This document shows, piece by piece, positions 43,098-52,165 of a DNA stretch of 64,000 nucleotides. The DNA is from Chamaelirium japonicum (taxonomy: Eukaryota > Streptophyta > Magnoliopsida > Liliales > Melanthiaceae). Position numbers and translations under genes: made by a program. Under the pieces are notes generated by a model. That model searched no databases, was not told the DNA's origin, and saw only the letters and a program-made list of their open reading frames with translations. Position 1 is the first letter of the stretch; the number at the start of each line of letters is the position of its first letter. The DNA lies in assembly GCA_947650365.1 (NCBI GenBank), contig OX393549.1, positions 28,921,209 through 28,985,208 on the forward strand, in the 5' to 3' direction.

Positions 43098-43484
43098 GGG
43101 ATCCTCCAGGCAGGGCCGGTGGGTCCCTCGAAAGCCTTCAGGGGCCCACCAGGCAGGGCCGGTGGGTCCCGTTGCAGTCTCCGGGGGCCCACCAGGCAGG
43201 GCCGGTGGGTCCCGCTGTGGTACTCGGGGGCCCACCAGGCAGGGCCGGTGGGTCCCGCTGTGGTCTCCGGGGGCCCACTGGGCAGGGCCGGTGGGTCCTG
43301 TTGTGGTACTCGGGGGCCCACCAGGCAGGGCCGGTGGGTCCCGCTGTTGTACTCGGGTGCCCACTGGGCAGGGCCGGTGGGTCCTGCTGTGGTACTCGGG
43401 GGCCCACCAGGCAGGGTCGGTGGGTCCCGCTGTGGTCTCCGGGGGCCCACCAGGCAGGGCCGGTGGGTCCCGCTGCTTGCAGAT
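43098..43484 (-). repeat. 43-bp GC-rich tandem repeats in U3 (3' LTR)
   Basis: About nine copies of a 43-bp unit (phase marks at 43145, 43188, 43231 and so on to 43446), core GGGGGCCCACCAGGCAGG then GCCGGTGGGTCCC. Seven copies contain GGGCCCAC, which fits the class I TCP consensus GGNCCCAC. The position upstream of the TATA box fits enhancer repeats. Confidence 0.9.
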
Positions 43485-43508
43485 TTCTTACCAAAATTTG
43501 CACCCACA

Positions 43509-43521
43509 GTTACCCCCTCCA
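43509..43521 (-). promoter_or_regulatory. Polypurine tract
   Basis: The minus strand reads GGAGGGGGTAAC directly before the 3' LTR (TGTGGGTGC). A G-rich purine run touching the LTR is the expected plus-strand primer site. Confidence 0.8.
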
Positions 43522-43524
43522 AGT

Positions 43525-43625
43525 TAGTTAAGAGGCCACCTTGGCTGGCTTGGATTTGGTGCAAAAAATAGCAACCGCCTGTCGCAAAAAGGCACGAAGA
43601 AGCTTGTCGAGTGTTAGCGCAAAAA
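43525..43625 (-). other. 3' untranslated stretch next to the polypurine tract
   Basis: About 100 bp of unique sequence between the tract and the first tandem repeats. No feature seen apart from A-runs. Confidence 0.6.
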
Positions 43626-44103
43626 AGGACTGACCGGTCAATTTTGATTGAACGGTCAATTTTGACCGATCGGTCAATTTTGACCGATCGGTCATATTTG
43701 ACCGATCGGTCAAATTTTGACCGATCAGTCAAAATTCAACCGGTCAAGAATAGGGTGATCGATCAAAAAACATGGTTTTTTGACCGATCCAGTAGGAAAT
43801 TTGACCGATCGGTTGAAATTTGACCGATCGGTTAATTTTTGACCGATCGGTCATATTTGACCGATCGGTCAAATTTTGACCGATCGGTCAAAATTCAACC
43901 GGTCAAGAATAAGGTGATCGGTCAAAAAACATGGTTTTTTGACCGATCCAGTAGGAAATTTGACCGATCGGTTGAAATTTGACTGATCGGTTAATTTTTG
44001 ACCGATCGATCATATTTGACCGATCGGTCAAATTTTGACCGATCGGTCAAAATTCAACCGGTCAAGAATAGGGTGATCGGTCAAAAAACATGGTTTTTTG
44101 ACC
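43626..44103. repeat. 159-bp tandem repeats rich in TTGACCGATCGGTCAA
   Basis: About three copies; the mark ACATGGTTTTTTGACC has its CATGG at 43771, 43930 and 44089 (period 159). Each contains several 16-bp perfect palindromes TTGACCGATCGGTCAA or variants. TTGACC is the W-box core bound by WRKY factors. Tandem repeats between pol and the 3' LTR are typical of Tat elements. Confidence 0.92.
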
Positions 44104-44955
44104 GATCCAGTAGGAAATTTGACCGATCGAATGATTTTTGCCGATCGGACAAGTTTGTCCGATCGGTAAAAATTATCCGATCAAGGTTCGAGTGATTGGC
44201 TAAAACCCTTGGTTGTTTGCCAGATCCAGTAGAAATTTGACCGATCGAATGATTTTTGCCGATCGGACAAGTTTGTCCGATCGGTAAAAAATTATCCGGT
44301 CAAGGTTCGAGTGATCGGCAAAAAACCTTAGTTTTTTGCCAGATCCAGTAGAAATTTGACCGATCGAATGATTTTTGCCGATCGGACAAGTTTGTCCGAT
44401 CGGTAAAAAATTATCCGGTCAAGGTTCGAGTGATCGGCAAAAAACCTTGGTTTTTTGCCAGATCCAATAGAAATTTGACCGATCGAATGATTTTTGCCGA
44501 TCGGACAAGTTTGTCCGATCGGTAAAAAATTATCCGGTCAAGGTTCGAGTGATCGGAAAAAAACCTTGGTTTTTTGCCAGATCTAGTAGAAATTTGACCG
44601 ATCGAATGATTTTTGCCGATCGGACAAGTTTATTCGATCAGTAAAAAATTATCCGGTCAAGGTTCGAGTAATCGGCAAAAAACCTTGGTTTTTTGCCAGA
44701 TCCAGTAGAAATTTGACCGATCGAATGATTTTTGCCGATCGGACAAGTTTGTCCGATCGGTAAAAAATTATCCGGTCAAGGTTCGAGTGATCGGCAAAAA
44801 ACCTTGGTTTTTTGCCAGATCCAGTAGAAATTTGACCGATCGAATGATTTTTGCCGATCGGACAAGTTTGTCCGATCGGTAAAAAATTATCCGGTCAAGG
44901 TTCGAGTGATCGGCAAAAAACCTTGGTTTTTTGCCAGATCCAGTAGAAATTTTGA
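44104..44955. repeat. 119-bp tandem repeats, seven copies
   Basis: TTGCCAGATC marks at 44336, 44455, 44574, 44693, 44812 and 44931 (with a TTGCCAG at 44217) give a constant 119-bp period. Each unit has TTTGACCGATCGAATG and an inverted repeat, CCGATCGGACAA, GT, TTGTCCGATCGG, able to form a 12-bp stem. It is clearly derived from the same motif as the 159-bp array beside it. The copies are very similar, so the expansion is recent. Confidence 0.93.
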
Positions 44956-45401
44956 CAGGTTAGTTGAAAGTTTTGAACCTGCCCTTAGAGAGGGTTTCAC
45001 AGCTGTTCTGTTCTGATCTTCTGGCAGAGTTTTGAACATCGATGGAGCTTGATTCTTCCTGTTTTGAATCTTTGGTTGGTTTGAATGTGGCTTCGACTCG
45101 GCGGTCCGGTTTACTCAGACCGGTGGCTCACTTGGACCGTTTGGTTCACGTGGACCGGTAGGTCCGACGTTTCGTCTGGTCCGACGGTTCGCCTGATTTT
45201 GTGCTTGCTACGGATGGATGCCACGTGTTCCTACAAAAACACACGATTTGATATGGTGAAGACACGTGTCTTCTCGATTTGCGTACCTGTTTTACCCTGG
45301 GTATATGAGTTTCACTGGCTGTCATTTTTGCCTCACGCTTCCAAAATTTTTCGAAGTCCAGACTCTTTGCTCCCGATTTCTGCTTTTGCTCGATCGATCA
45401 A
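44956..45401 (+). other. Upstream region of the antisense gene
   Basis: Unique sequence after the 119-bp repeats. It includes several GGACCG / CGGTCC motifs at about 45100-45185, the G-boxes and the presumed 5' UTR. Short open frames here are not supported. Confidence 0.6.
45147..45306 (+). promoter_or_regulatory. Candidate promoter of the antisense gene: three G-boxes, TATA-like
   Basis: Perfect CACGTG at 45147-45152, 45222-45227 and 45263-45268; the last lies in the 10-bp palindrome GACACGTGTC. A TATA-like TATATG at 45302 is 100 bp before the start codon. CACGTG cores bind plant bZIP and bHLH factors. Three in 122 bp is far above chance. Confidence 0.55.
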
Positions 45402-48101
45402 ATGGCGTCTTCTGGAAGTTCGAAGAAGTCAGGCGGGGTCCCTTTGAAGAGGAAAGGGAAGGAGATTGTTGAGGTTCCATCCCCTCCGAAGGGTCGAGGC
45501 AAGGGCAAGGCCGCACTTGCCGAACTTGGACAGCTGGGCAAAAGGCATCAAGGGGTTGGGTTTGCTTCAGCGCCATCGAGGCCAGAGCATATCGCTAAAG
45601 TAAAGTTTGCTCTGGGCCCGCTCATGTCTCTGTCAGAGGAAACTGAGTACGTGTACAATACTGGTGGCGAGTTCACAGATTCAAAGAGGAAGAAGTGGCA
45701 GACATTGCTCTCTTTCTTCACCGAAGGGAGGGTGCAACCTTCGCTCCCCAGTATTCAGACTACATTCGGCATCGACAAGAAGACCGTCTTCACCAGCTTT
45801 GCTAGTAACGAAAAGGTCATGGGAACCATTGTGACCATCGGCCAACTCAACTGCGGCCTGCGCCTACCGTTGCCACCCTTTGCGGCAAGATTACTGAACA
45901 CTTCTGGCCTCTGCCCGGGGCAGGTCACTGGGAACGCCTGGCGAATTATCTACGCATTCTGCCGCGTGGAGTCGGATTTCCAGGAAGACTTGAAGGCGTG
46001 CTACTCCAGCATCCCAGAAGGTGAAGATGCTCGGATCGAGCTGGGATATTTTTTCTTCCACTATCGATGGTCTTGGAGGAAGGATAGTCCGTTCTACAGC
46101 TTGACCGGTGTATCTCCGTTGCGCCCATTAACTGATACAGTCCCTTCGGACAAATTGTACACTGATTGGCCCATCTCTGTTACCGGCGCATGGACACCCG
46201 TCTCAGTGCCTGATACCCCCCGAGGCGAAGTGCATGACGCAGTGAAGATGTACTGCGAGGGGGGTATCTTCGCCTGGACCTCCGAGAGGGCTGGAGCTAT
46301 CGACAACTTATTTCTTGAGTTGACCTATGGAACCAGGTCGTGGAAACAGTTCTCCAACTGCCCAGTGAGATATGGCAAGGCCAATCTCCTCCACCGATCA
46401 AAGGATAGATACGAGGACAATGAAGTCCTATACTCTGACTATGAGGAAGACCCTCATTCGGGTAAGATTATCCGGAAGGTTCGGGCCGAGAAGAAAATCT
46501 ATACTGCAAGGCGCCGATTGCCTACCGTGGAGGAGAAACTGGTGATCCAAAGAGGCCCAGTGAAGAAGAAACGAAAAACCCTCATCAAGCAAAAGGAAGA
46601 TGAAGACCAAGGGAAGAAAAATGAAGATGAAGAAGAAGAAAAGAAGGGGAGCGTCGAGGAAGACGAAGAAACTGAGAATGTCAGCCATGACAACAGTGGT
46701 AATGACGAAGACGAGGATGGGAACGGCGAGAATGATCTGTCTTCCACCCCCTCTGGTGGAGATGGTGAGAACGGGGGTGGTGAGGAAGAAATTCCTCCCA
46801 CCCCCACTAGTGGTGCAACAGGGGAAGACTCAATTGCTATTCCCATTGACGAGGTTAAAGCCCGTCAAATAGAAGAAATTCTCGATACAGAAGGTGATGG
46901 CCCAAAGGCGGTTCCCACCTACAAGTTTGATGAGTTGAAGAAGCCGCTGCGCTTCAAAATAAAGTTATCGAGGAGTGGTGGGGTTGGAAGCAACCCCACA
47001 CCCCTCGATCAAATTCCACCTGAAGTACCCCGCCTCGAAGGAGCGACAACGAGCGGGGGTATAGAGGTTGAGCAACCCCCACCCCCCTCTCAGTCTCTGG
47101 CTGAGGAGGTGGCTGCCATGGTGGCGGGACTCATCCAGCCAGGCGGGCCACAGGAGGAAGAAAGAGTCTCACCTCCCCGGGATGCTCCCTCTCCTATCCA
47201 TTTGGAGAGGGAAAGTCGCGTGGGCGATGGAGCTACTCAACCTCAGCCAGCGCCGGTCCCTACTCAGGAGAAATCGACCCCTCAGGGTGGTTCCGATCGC
47301 CGAAAGGGTAAGGAGCCAAGGGTTGAAGCCTCAGGTAATTGTACTAACTGGCCTTGATTTTCTTGCCTCTGAAGATTGGAAATAATCTAACACTTTGACC
47401 TCTCGTGTTGATTGCAGGTGTGCCTGTTGGCTCGACCCCAAAGATGAAGAGTTTGGGTGATGTTGACATCAACCACCCCACATCTGTGATCCGGAAACTC
47501 TGCAATCTTCCAGGGGCTACTCTGGATGAAGCTTTCGACAGGCTCGAACTGGTGGTAAGTGCATCTGCTCGACCGATCATCTGAATTGCATCTTCAGAAT
47601 AATTCTAACTCTTTTGTTCTTTTGCAGAACTCAGCAGTTTTGAATGTCGCGACCAAGCTCTCCATGAAGGCGGGAGCAAAAGAAGCTTCAGCTGAAGTCT
47701 CCCGCTTAGCTACCGCACTGGAGGTCGTAAACGCGGAGAGGGATAAGCTGAGGGAGGCTCTATCCTCAAAGAAGGAGGCATTGAAGGCCAAGACCGAGGC
47801 CCTTCGCAAGGAAAAACTGGAGAGCAAGGGCTGGCAGAACGAATACGAGGCTCAGAGTCATGAACTCCTAGAATTGAAGAATCGATTCTTCAGGATCGAA
47901 AACTTGTGCTTCGATCGTGCGGCTCGAATAAAGGAGCTGGAGGCACAACTTGCTGCTTCAGCAGAGACTCAGAAGAAGGAGCTGGAGCATATGCGGAGTG
48001 AGTGCAAGAGCTACAGGAAAACAGCTGAGAAGGCAGCAGAAGCGCTCAGGGTCCATGTAGCCAGTGTCCGATCCTCTAAGGCATCAGTGGCCAAGCCTTG
48101 A
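45402..48101 (+). CDS. Spliced antisense accessory gene (Tat aORF), 847 aa
   Basis: Convergent to gag-pol, between integrase and the 3' LTR. Exon 1 is 45402-47334, exon 2 47418-47554, exon 3 47628-48101. Introns of 83 and 73 bp have canonical ends (CAG|GTAATT...TTGCAG|GT; GTG|GTAAGT...TTGCAG|AA), and the frame is kept through all three. The start AUG has a good context (A at -3, G at +4). Residues 1-60 are basic. About 60-340 form a folded domain with GLRLPLPPFAARLL and NAWRIIYAFC, resembling the plant gypsy-type transposon family (PF04195-like). An acidic stretch follows (about 395-470), then Pro-rich sequence, and exon 3 is a long coiled coil. Nuclear-type basic runs (KKKRKTLIKQK) are present. 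Function unknown. Unlike gag-pol it is unbroken. Confidence 0.8.
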
Positions 48102-48781
48102 GACTTTTTCTTCCTTTTAGTTGTTGTGCTTGTAAACTCTTGATATGTAGTAGCTCGCTCCTGTACTTGTCACATTTTTGATAATAATAGAAATCTCTTT
48201 GGTGTTTAAAAATTGGATGTCTCTTGAGTTAAATGCCTTTGAATCTTATGTTCTGGATAGCATTAGCATAGATACAATCTTTTGAATGTAAGGGATCGAG
48301 TCGCAACTTGATTACCCAAATTTGTTGTAACTTGAAATTTGAATTTGAATCCATGCAACACTTGTATGTAAGGGGTTGAGTCGCAACTCAAGCACCCAAA
48401 CTTATTGCAACTTGAAAATTGAAACTTGAATTCGTGTAACACTTGAATGTGAGGGGTTGAGTCGCAACTCAAGCACCCAAACTTGTTAGACGATATCGAA
48501 ATTGATTGAAATTGAACATTGAAACTTGAAGGTCAGTTTAACATTTGCTAGTAAGGGGTTGAGTCGCAACTCTAACACCCAAACTTGTTAAAAGACTTTA
48601 ACTTGAATATGGTCAGTTTTTAACATTTGCTAGTAAGGGGTTGAGTCACAACTCTAACACCCAAACTTGTTAAAAGACCTGGTAACTTGAATTTGAAGCC
48701 GCTTTAGAACTTGAATTGAAAAGCTGAACACTTGCACATTTAAACATTTGAAAGAGATCTTTATTCATCACATAATTTACA
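48102..48781. repeat. Convergent 3' region with a hairpin minisatellite
   Basis: This lies between the stops of the antisense gene and integrase. Five imperfect repeats start near 48292, 48369, 48451, 48553 and 48636 (spacing 77-102 bp). The core GGGGTTGAGTCGCAACTC contains TTGAGT, CGCA, ACTCAA, a perfect 6-bp hairpin. AATAATAGAAA near 48182 could serve as a plant poly(A) signal for the antisense gene. No gene. Confidence 0.75.
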
Positions 48782-50065
48782 TCATGGATAGAATAACTTG
48801 AGATGTCTAGAATTCCAAGCTCGTGGCAATCTATCTCCTTCTGGTGAGATCAGTCGATAGGAGCCTTTAACTCCAACTGACTCAATGATGTATGGACCTT
48901 CCCAGTTGGGAGCAAGCTTACCACTACTGTGTTCTTTGGTGTTGTAGAAAACTGCTCTGAGAACTAAACTACCCACTGGGAACTCTCTCTTGTAGACTTT
49001 CTCATCGTAGGCTCTTTTGATCTTCTGCTGGTACTTGGCCACACGAAGTGATGCTTGATCTCATAATTCTTCGGAGAAGTCTAGATCATTGATCCGAAGT
49101 TCTTCATTGATTCCTTCTTCAACTGCTTTGGTCTTCAAAGTACTTGATATATTTTCTGTTGGGAGTACTGCTTCCGATCCATATGTTAGACGAAAGGGTG
49201 AGAACCCTGTTGATCTTCTCGGAGTTGTGCGATACCCCCAAAGAACTTCAGGTAGGACTTGCTCCCACAATCCTTTCTTGTCATTGAGTTTCTTCTTGAG
49301 TATACCAAGAATAGCTCTATTGGAAGCTTCTGCTTGGCCATTGCATTGAGGGTACCTCGGAGTTGAATAGAATAGCTTGATACCGTTGTTCAGACAGAAC
49401 TCTCGGAATTTATCGGAGTCAAATTGAGCTCCATTGTCAGCAACAAGAACTTGAGGCGTACCAAACCTTGAGAAGATATTGTGCCGAATGAATTTGATCA
49501 CTTCGTCGTCAGTCTCTCGGAAGAGGGGCACAGCTTCAACCCATTTGGTGAAATAATCCGTAGCTAGCAGTAGATACTTCTTCTTGCTTGGAGTTGGAGG
49601 GAAAGGACCCAAGAAATCTAACCCCCATTGATGGAATGGCCAGGGACTTGATAGTTGATGAAGCTCATCTGCAGGGAGATGGATAGCTCGAGCGTGTCTT
49701 TGGCATGGCTCACATCTTTGTACAACTTGTTGAGCATCCCTTGCCATCGTTGGCTAGTAGTACCCTTGTAGCTTCATCTTGGCTTCAAGAGATCTTCCTC
49801 CCGAATGATTTCCACAAGCTCCAGAGTGGATATCAATCAGGATTGCCTGTGCTTGCTCGGGACCAAGGCACTTGAGCAACATCCCGTTGTGAGATTTGAA
49901 ATATAAATCTTCGCCTTGCAGAATGTAGCATGGGAGCTTCCTTTGAAGTCTTCGGGCTTGATTTGGATCTTCCGGCATTTTGTCATGCTTGAAGAAGTCG
50001 AAAATGGATCGTCTCCAATCTTCAAGCTGATCTCCACCCCCAGATTCTTTTGTAGTAGTAAGGAT
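48782..50065 (-). pseudogene. Integrase, interrupted by two in-frame stops
   Basis: It continues in the RT frame after the UAG at 50066. Part 1 (to 49757) has the linker and the H-x-H half of the zinc domain (DIHSGACGNHSGG). UAG at 49754 replaces the Trp expected in GYYWPTM. Part 2 (49753-49064) has the CxxC half (RCEPC) and an intact catalytic core: numbering from Met at 49747, D44 (WGLDFLGP), D104 (ADNGAQF) and E140 (GQAEASN), with 35 residues between the last two (DD35E). UGA at 49061 follows EEL, where relatives usually have Arg, suggesting CGA to TGA. Part 3 (to 48782) is the C-terminal GPY/F module (WEGPYIIESVGVKGSYRL). All catalytic residues survive. Confidence 0.88.
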
Positions 50066-52162
50066 CTATTGATCGGGGGTGGTCTTGGGCACTTCTTGAT
50101 AATCTATCTGTATTTGTCTTCCTCCGAGTGAGTCTCCAAGGACGGAGGCAGTATTGGCTAAGGCATCTGCTTCTCGGTTCTCTGCTCTGGGGATTTGAAT
50201 GAATTCAGCACCAATAAAACGTTGTTGAAGACGTCGTACTAAGGCCAAGTAGAGTTGCATTCTTTCTTCGCGAGCTGTGTACTCTCCATTGATTTGCCTT
50301 ATGATCAATTGGGAGTCGCTGTAGACGATAATTCGATCTACCCCCAGGGATTTCGCCATCTCGAGTCCAGAAATGAGTGCTTCGTATTCAGCTTCGTTGT
50401 TGGTGGCATTAAACCCAAGGAGAGTGGCCTTCTGGAGATGATCAAGTTCGAGGGATATTAAGACTATCCCAGTTCCCGAACCGATCGAACTCGAAGCTCC
50501 ATCAGTATAGAGTTTCCATAGAGGAGTCGCAGCAATAGCCTCGAGATTTGGATCAATCTTTGTTGAAGGAATGATCGGAGTATTGTCTTCATCTTCTAAG
50601 CGCATGTCGACATCTTCTTCCCAAGTGATGGGGTCTTCAACTGGGAAGTCAGCTAGAAAATCAGCAACTGCTTGACCTTTGATAGAAGTGCGAGATTCGA
50701 ATTGAATCCCCAGAGCACTCATTTCGATCACCCATTTGGTCATTCGACCAGCTCGACCAGCTTTGTCAATGATATCTTTGAGTGAGTGTTCTGAAATGAC
50801 AGTGATCTGGTGGGAGACGAAGTACGGTTGAAGGCGACGCGATGCAGTGAGCAATGCCAAGATGACCTTCTCAGTTTTTGAATAGCGAGTTTCAGCCGGA
50901 AGAAGAGTGTGACTGATATAATAGACTGGATGCTCGAAGCATTCTCTTCTACTGACTAAGACTGCACTGATTGCTTGATCGGTCACGGCCAGGTAGAGCC
51001 ACAAGTCTTCATTTGGAAGTGGAGCCGTCAAGATAGGAGCTTGCACCAGATATTTCTTGATGCTTTGAAATGCTTCTTCACAGATTGGACTCCAGCCGGA
51101 TGTATCCGCCTTTCGTAGTTTGTCGAAGAGGGGTTTGCATTTGTCGGAAGATTTTGAGATGAATCGATTGAGTGCTGCTAACCTTCCAGTGAGGCGTTGA
51201 ACTTCTTTTCGATTTGTAGGTGAAGGCATATCGATGATGGCTCGAATTTGATCGGGATTGGCTTCAATACCCCTCCTGGTCACAAGATGACCCAGGAATT
51301 TGCCAGATTGAACTCCGAAAGCGCACTTGGCTGGATTGAGCTTCATACGATATTTTCGAAGAACTTGAAAGGTTTCTGCCAGATCAGAAAGATGCTTGCT
51401 CCGAACGGAACTCTTGGTGAGGAGATCATCGACATAGACTTCGACGTTGCGACCGATCTGATCTTCGAACATTTTTGTGACTAACCTTTGATAGGTGGAA
51501 CCAGCATTTTTGAGGCCGAATGGCATTACATTGTAGCAGTAGAGACCTCGGCTAGTCACAAAACAAGTCTTCTCTTGATCGTCTGGATGAAGTGGAATTT
51601 GATTATATCCAGAATACCCATCCATGAAAGACAATAGCTCGTGGCCAGCAGTGGCATCGACGAGTCTATCGATCCTTGGCATGGGAAATGGGTCTTTGGG
51701 GCAAGCCTTGTTGAGGTTGGTGAAGTCGATGCAGACTCGGACTTTCCCATTCTTCTTCGGAACAGCAACAATATTAGAGATCCAAGTAGGATACTCTACT
51801 TCACGTATGAAGCCTGCTGCGAGTAGCTTGGTGATTTCTTCTTGAACAGCAACTTGTAGCTCTGGTCGGATGGTGCGTGGCTTTTGCTTGACAGGTTTCA
51901 CCTCTTCTTTGATTGCAAATCGGTGACAAGCGTCATCCGGATTGATACCAGGCATGTCTTCGAAACACCAGGCGAAGACGTCGATATTGGACTGGAGGAA
52001 GGATATCATGTCTTGCGCTTCTGCGTCGCTAAGACCGGTACCAATAAATGTTTGTCGAGGGAGATCTCCACTACCAATGTTGATAGGGATGATTTCTTCA
52101 ATTGAAGGTGATGCTTCCCATTCGATTGGTGGAGGTTCGGTCAGCGGAATCTCCTTTGATTG
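50066..52162 (-). CDS. pol: Reverse transcriptase, RNase H and archaeal-type RNase H
   Basis: Open from the codon after the 52163 stop; the first methionine is at 52009 (647 residues from there, used for numbering). RT covers about 40-240, with FMDGYSGYNQ (D130), VMPFGLKNAGSTYQR and the active site YVDD (192-195, D194 and D195). The usual connection and a first RNase H follow (about 335-455; VYYISHTLLPAETRYSKTEK), which looks degenerate because the usual TDQPL motif is SEHSL. A second, archaeal-type RNase H is at about 497-620: YTDGASS (D503), NNEAEYEAL, VYSDSQL (D565), NREADALAN (D615). The dual RNase H is diagnostic for Tat. The frame stops at a UAG at 50066 before integrase. Confidence 0.92.
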   Translation of the reverse strand, partial: QSKEIPLTEPPPIEWEASPSIEEIIPINIGSGDLPRQTFIGTGLSDAEAQDMISFLQSNIDVFAWCFEDMPGINPDDACHRFAIKEEVKPVKQKPRTIRPELQVAVQEEITKLLAAGFIREVEYPTWISNIVAVPKKNGKVRVCIDFTNLNKACPKDPFPMPRIDRLVDATAGHELLSFMDGYSGYNQIPLHPDDQEKTCFVTSRGLYCYNVMPFGLKNAGSTYQRLVTKMFEDQIGRNVEVYVDDLLTKSSVRSKHLSDLAETFQVLRKYRMKLNPAKCAFGVQSGKFLGHLVTRRGIEANPDQIRAIIDMPSPTNRKEVQRLTGRLAALNRFISKSSDKCKPLFDKLRKADTSGWSPICEEAFQSIKKYLVQAPILTAPLPNEDLWLYLAVTDQAISAVLVSRRECFEHPVYYISHTLLPAETRYSKTEKVILALLTASRRLQPYFVSHQITVISEHSLKDIIDKAGRAGRMTKWVIEMSALGIQFESRTSIKGQAVADFLADFPVEDPITWEEDVDMRLEDEDNTPIIPSTKIDPNLEAIAATPLWKLYTDGASSSIGSGTGIVLISLELDHLQKATLLGFNATNNEAEYEALISGLEMAKSLGVDRIIVYSDSQLIIRQINGEYTAREERMQLYLALVRRLQQRFIGAEFIQIPRAENREADALANTASVLGDSLGGRQIQIDYQEVPKTTPDQ

Positions 52163-52165
52163 CTA
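52157..52165 (-). promoter_or_regulatory. Candidate leaky stop: UAG CAA UCA
   Basis: The stop separating protease from RT is followed by CAA UCA, which fits the tobamovirus-type readthrough consensus UAG CAR YYA. The codons on both sides are in one frame, and the 51 codons after it run without a stop to the first RT methionine at 52009. It may equally be a chance nonsense mutation or lie in a spliced region as in Ogre elements. Confidence 0.5.

Larger units (their letters stand above)
42675..43508 (-). repeat. 3' LTR
   Basis: 834 bp, TGTGGGGG...CACCCACA on the plus strand. Because the coding strand is minus, this left copy is the 3' LTR. In element orientation U3 starts at 43508 and holds nine 43-bp GC-rich repeats, then a TATA box. 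The remainder (R and U5) is AT-richer. No open frame of interest: the frames across the repeats arise from the period. Confidence 0.95.

Noticed and set aside
43014..43571. Overlapping frames with GPTRQGRWVP or GTHRPCLVGP repeats in the left LTR
   Set aside because: They come from the 43-bp GC-rich U3 repeat read in several frames on both strands. The same frames occur in the other LTR at 55150-55696.
43611..44195. Frames rich in TDRSILTDRS in the 159-bp repeats
   Set aside because: Periodic translations of TTGACCGATCGGTCAA. They are palindromic, so both strands give similar peptides; no gene evidence.
45085..45472. Two short plus-strand frames before the antisense gene
   Set aside because: They overlap the presumed promoter and the first codons of the real gene in other frames and have no recognisable domain.
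46428..46846. Minus-strand Ser/Phe-rich frames inside exon 1 of the antisense gene
   Set aside because: Complement of the acidic Glu/Asp-rich coding stretch, a typical shadow.
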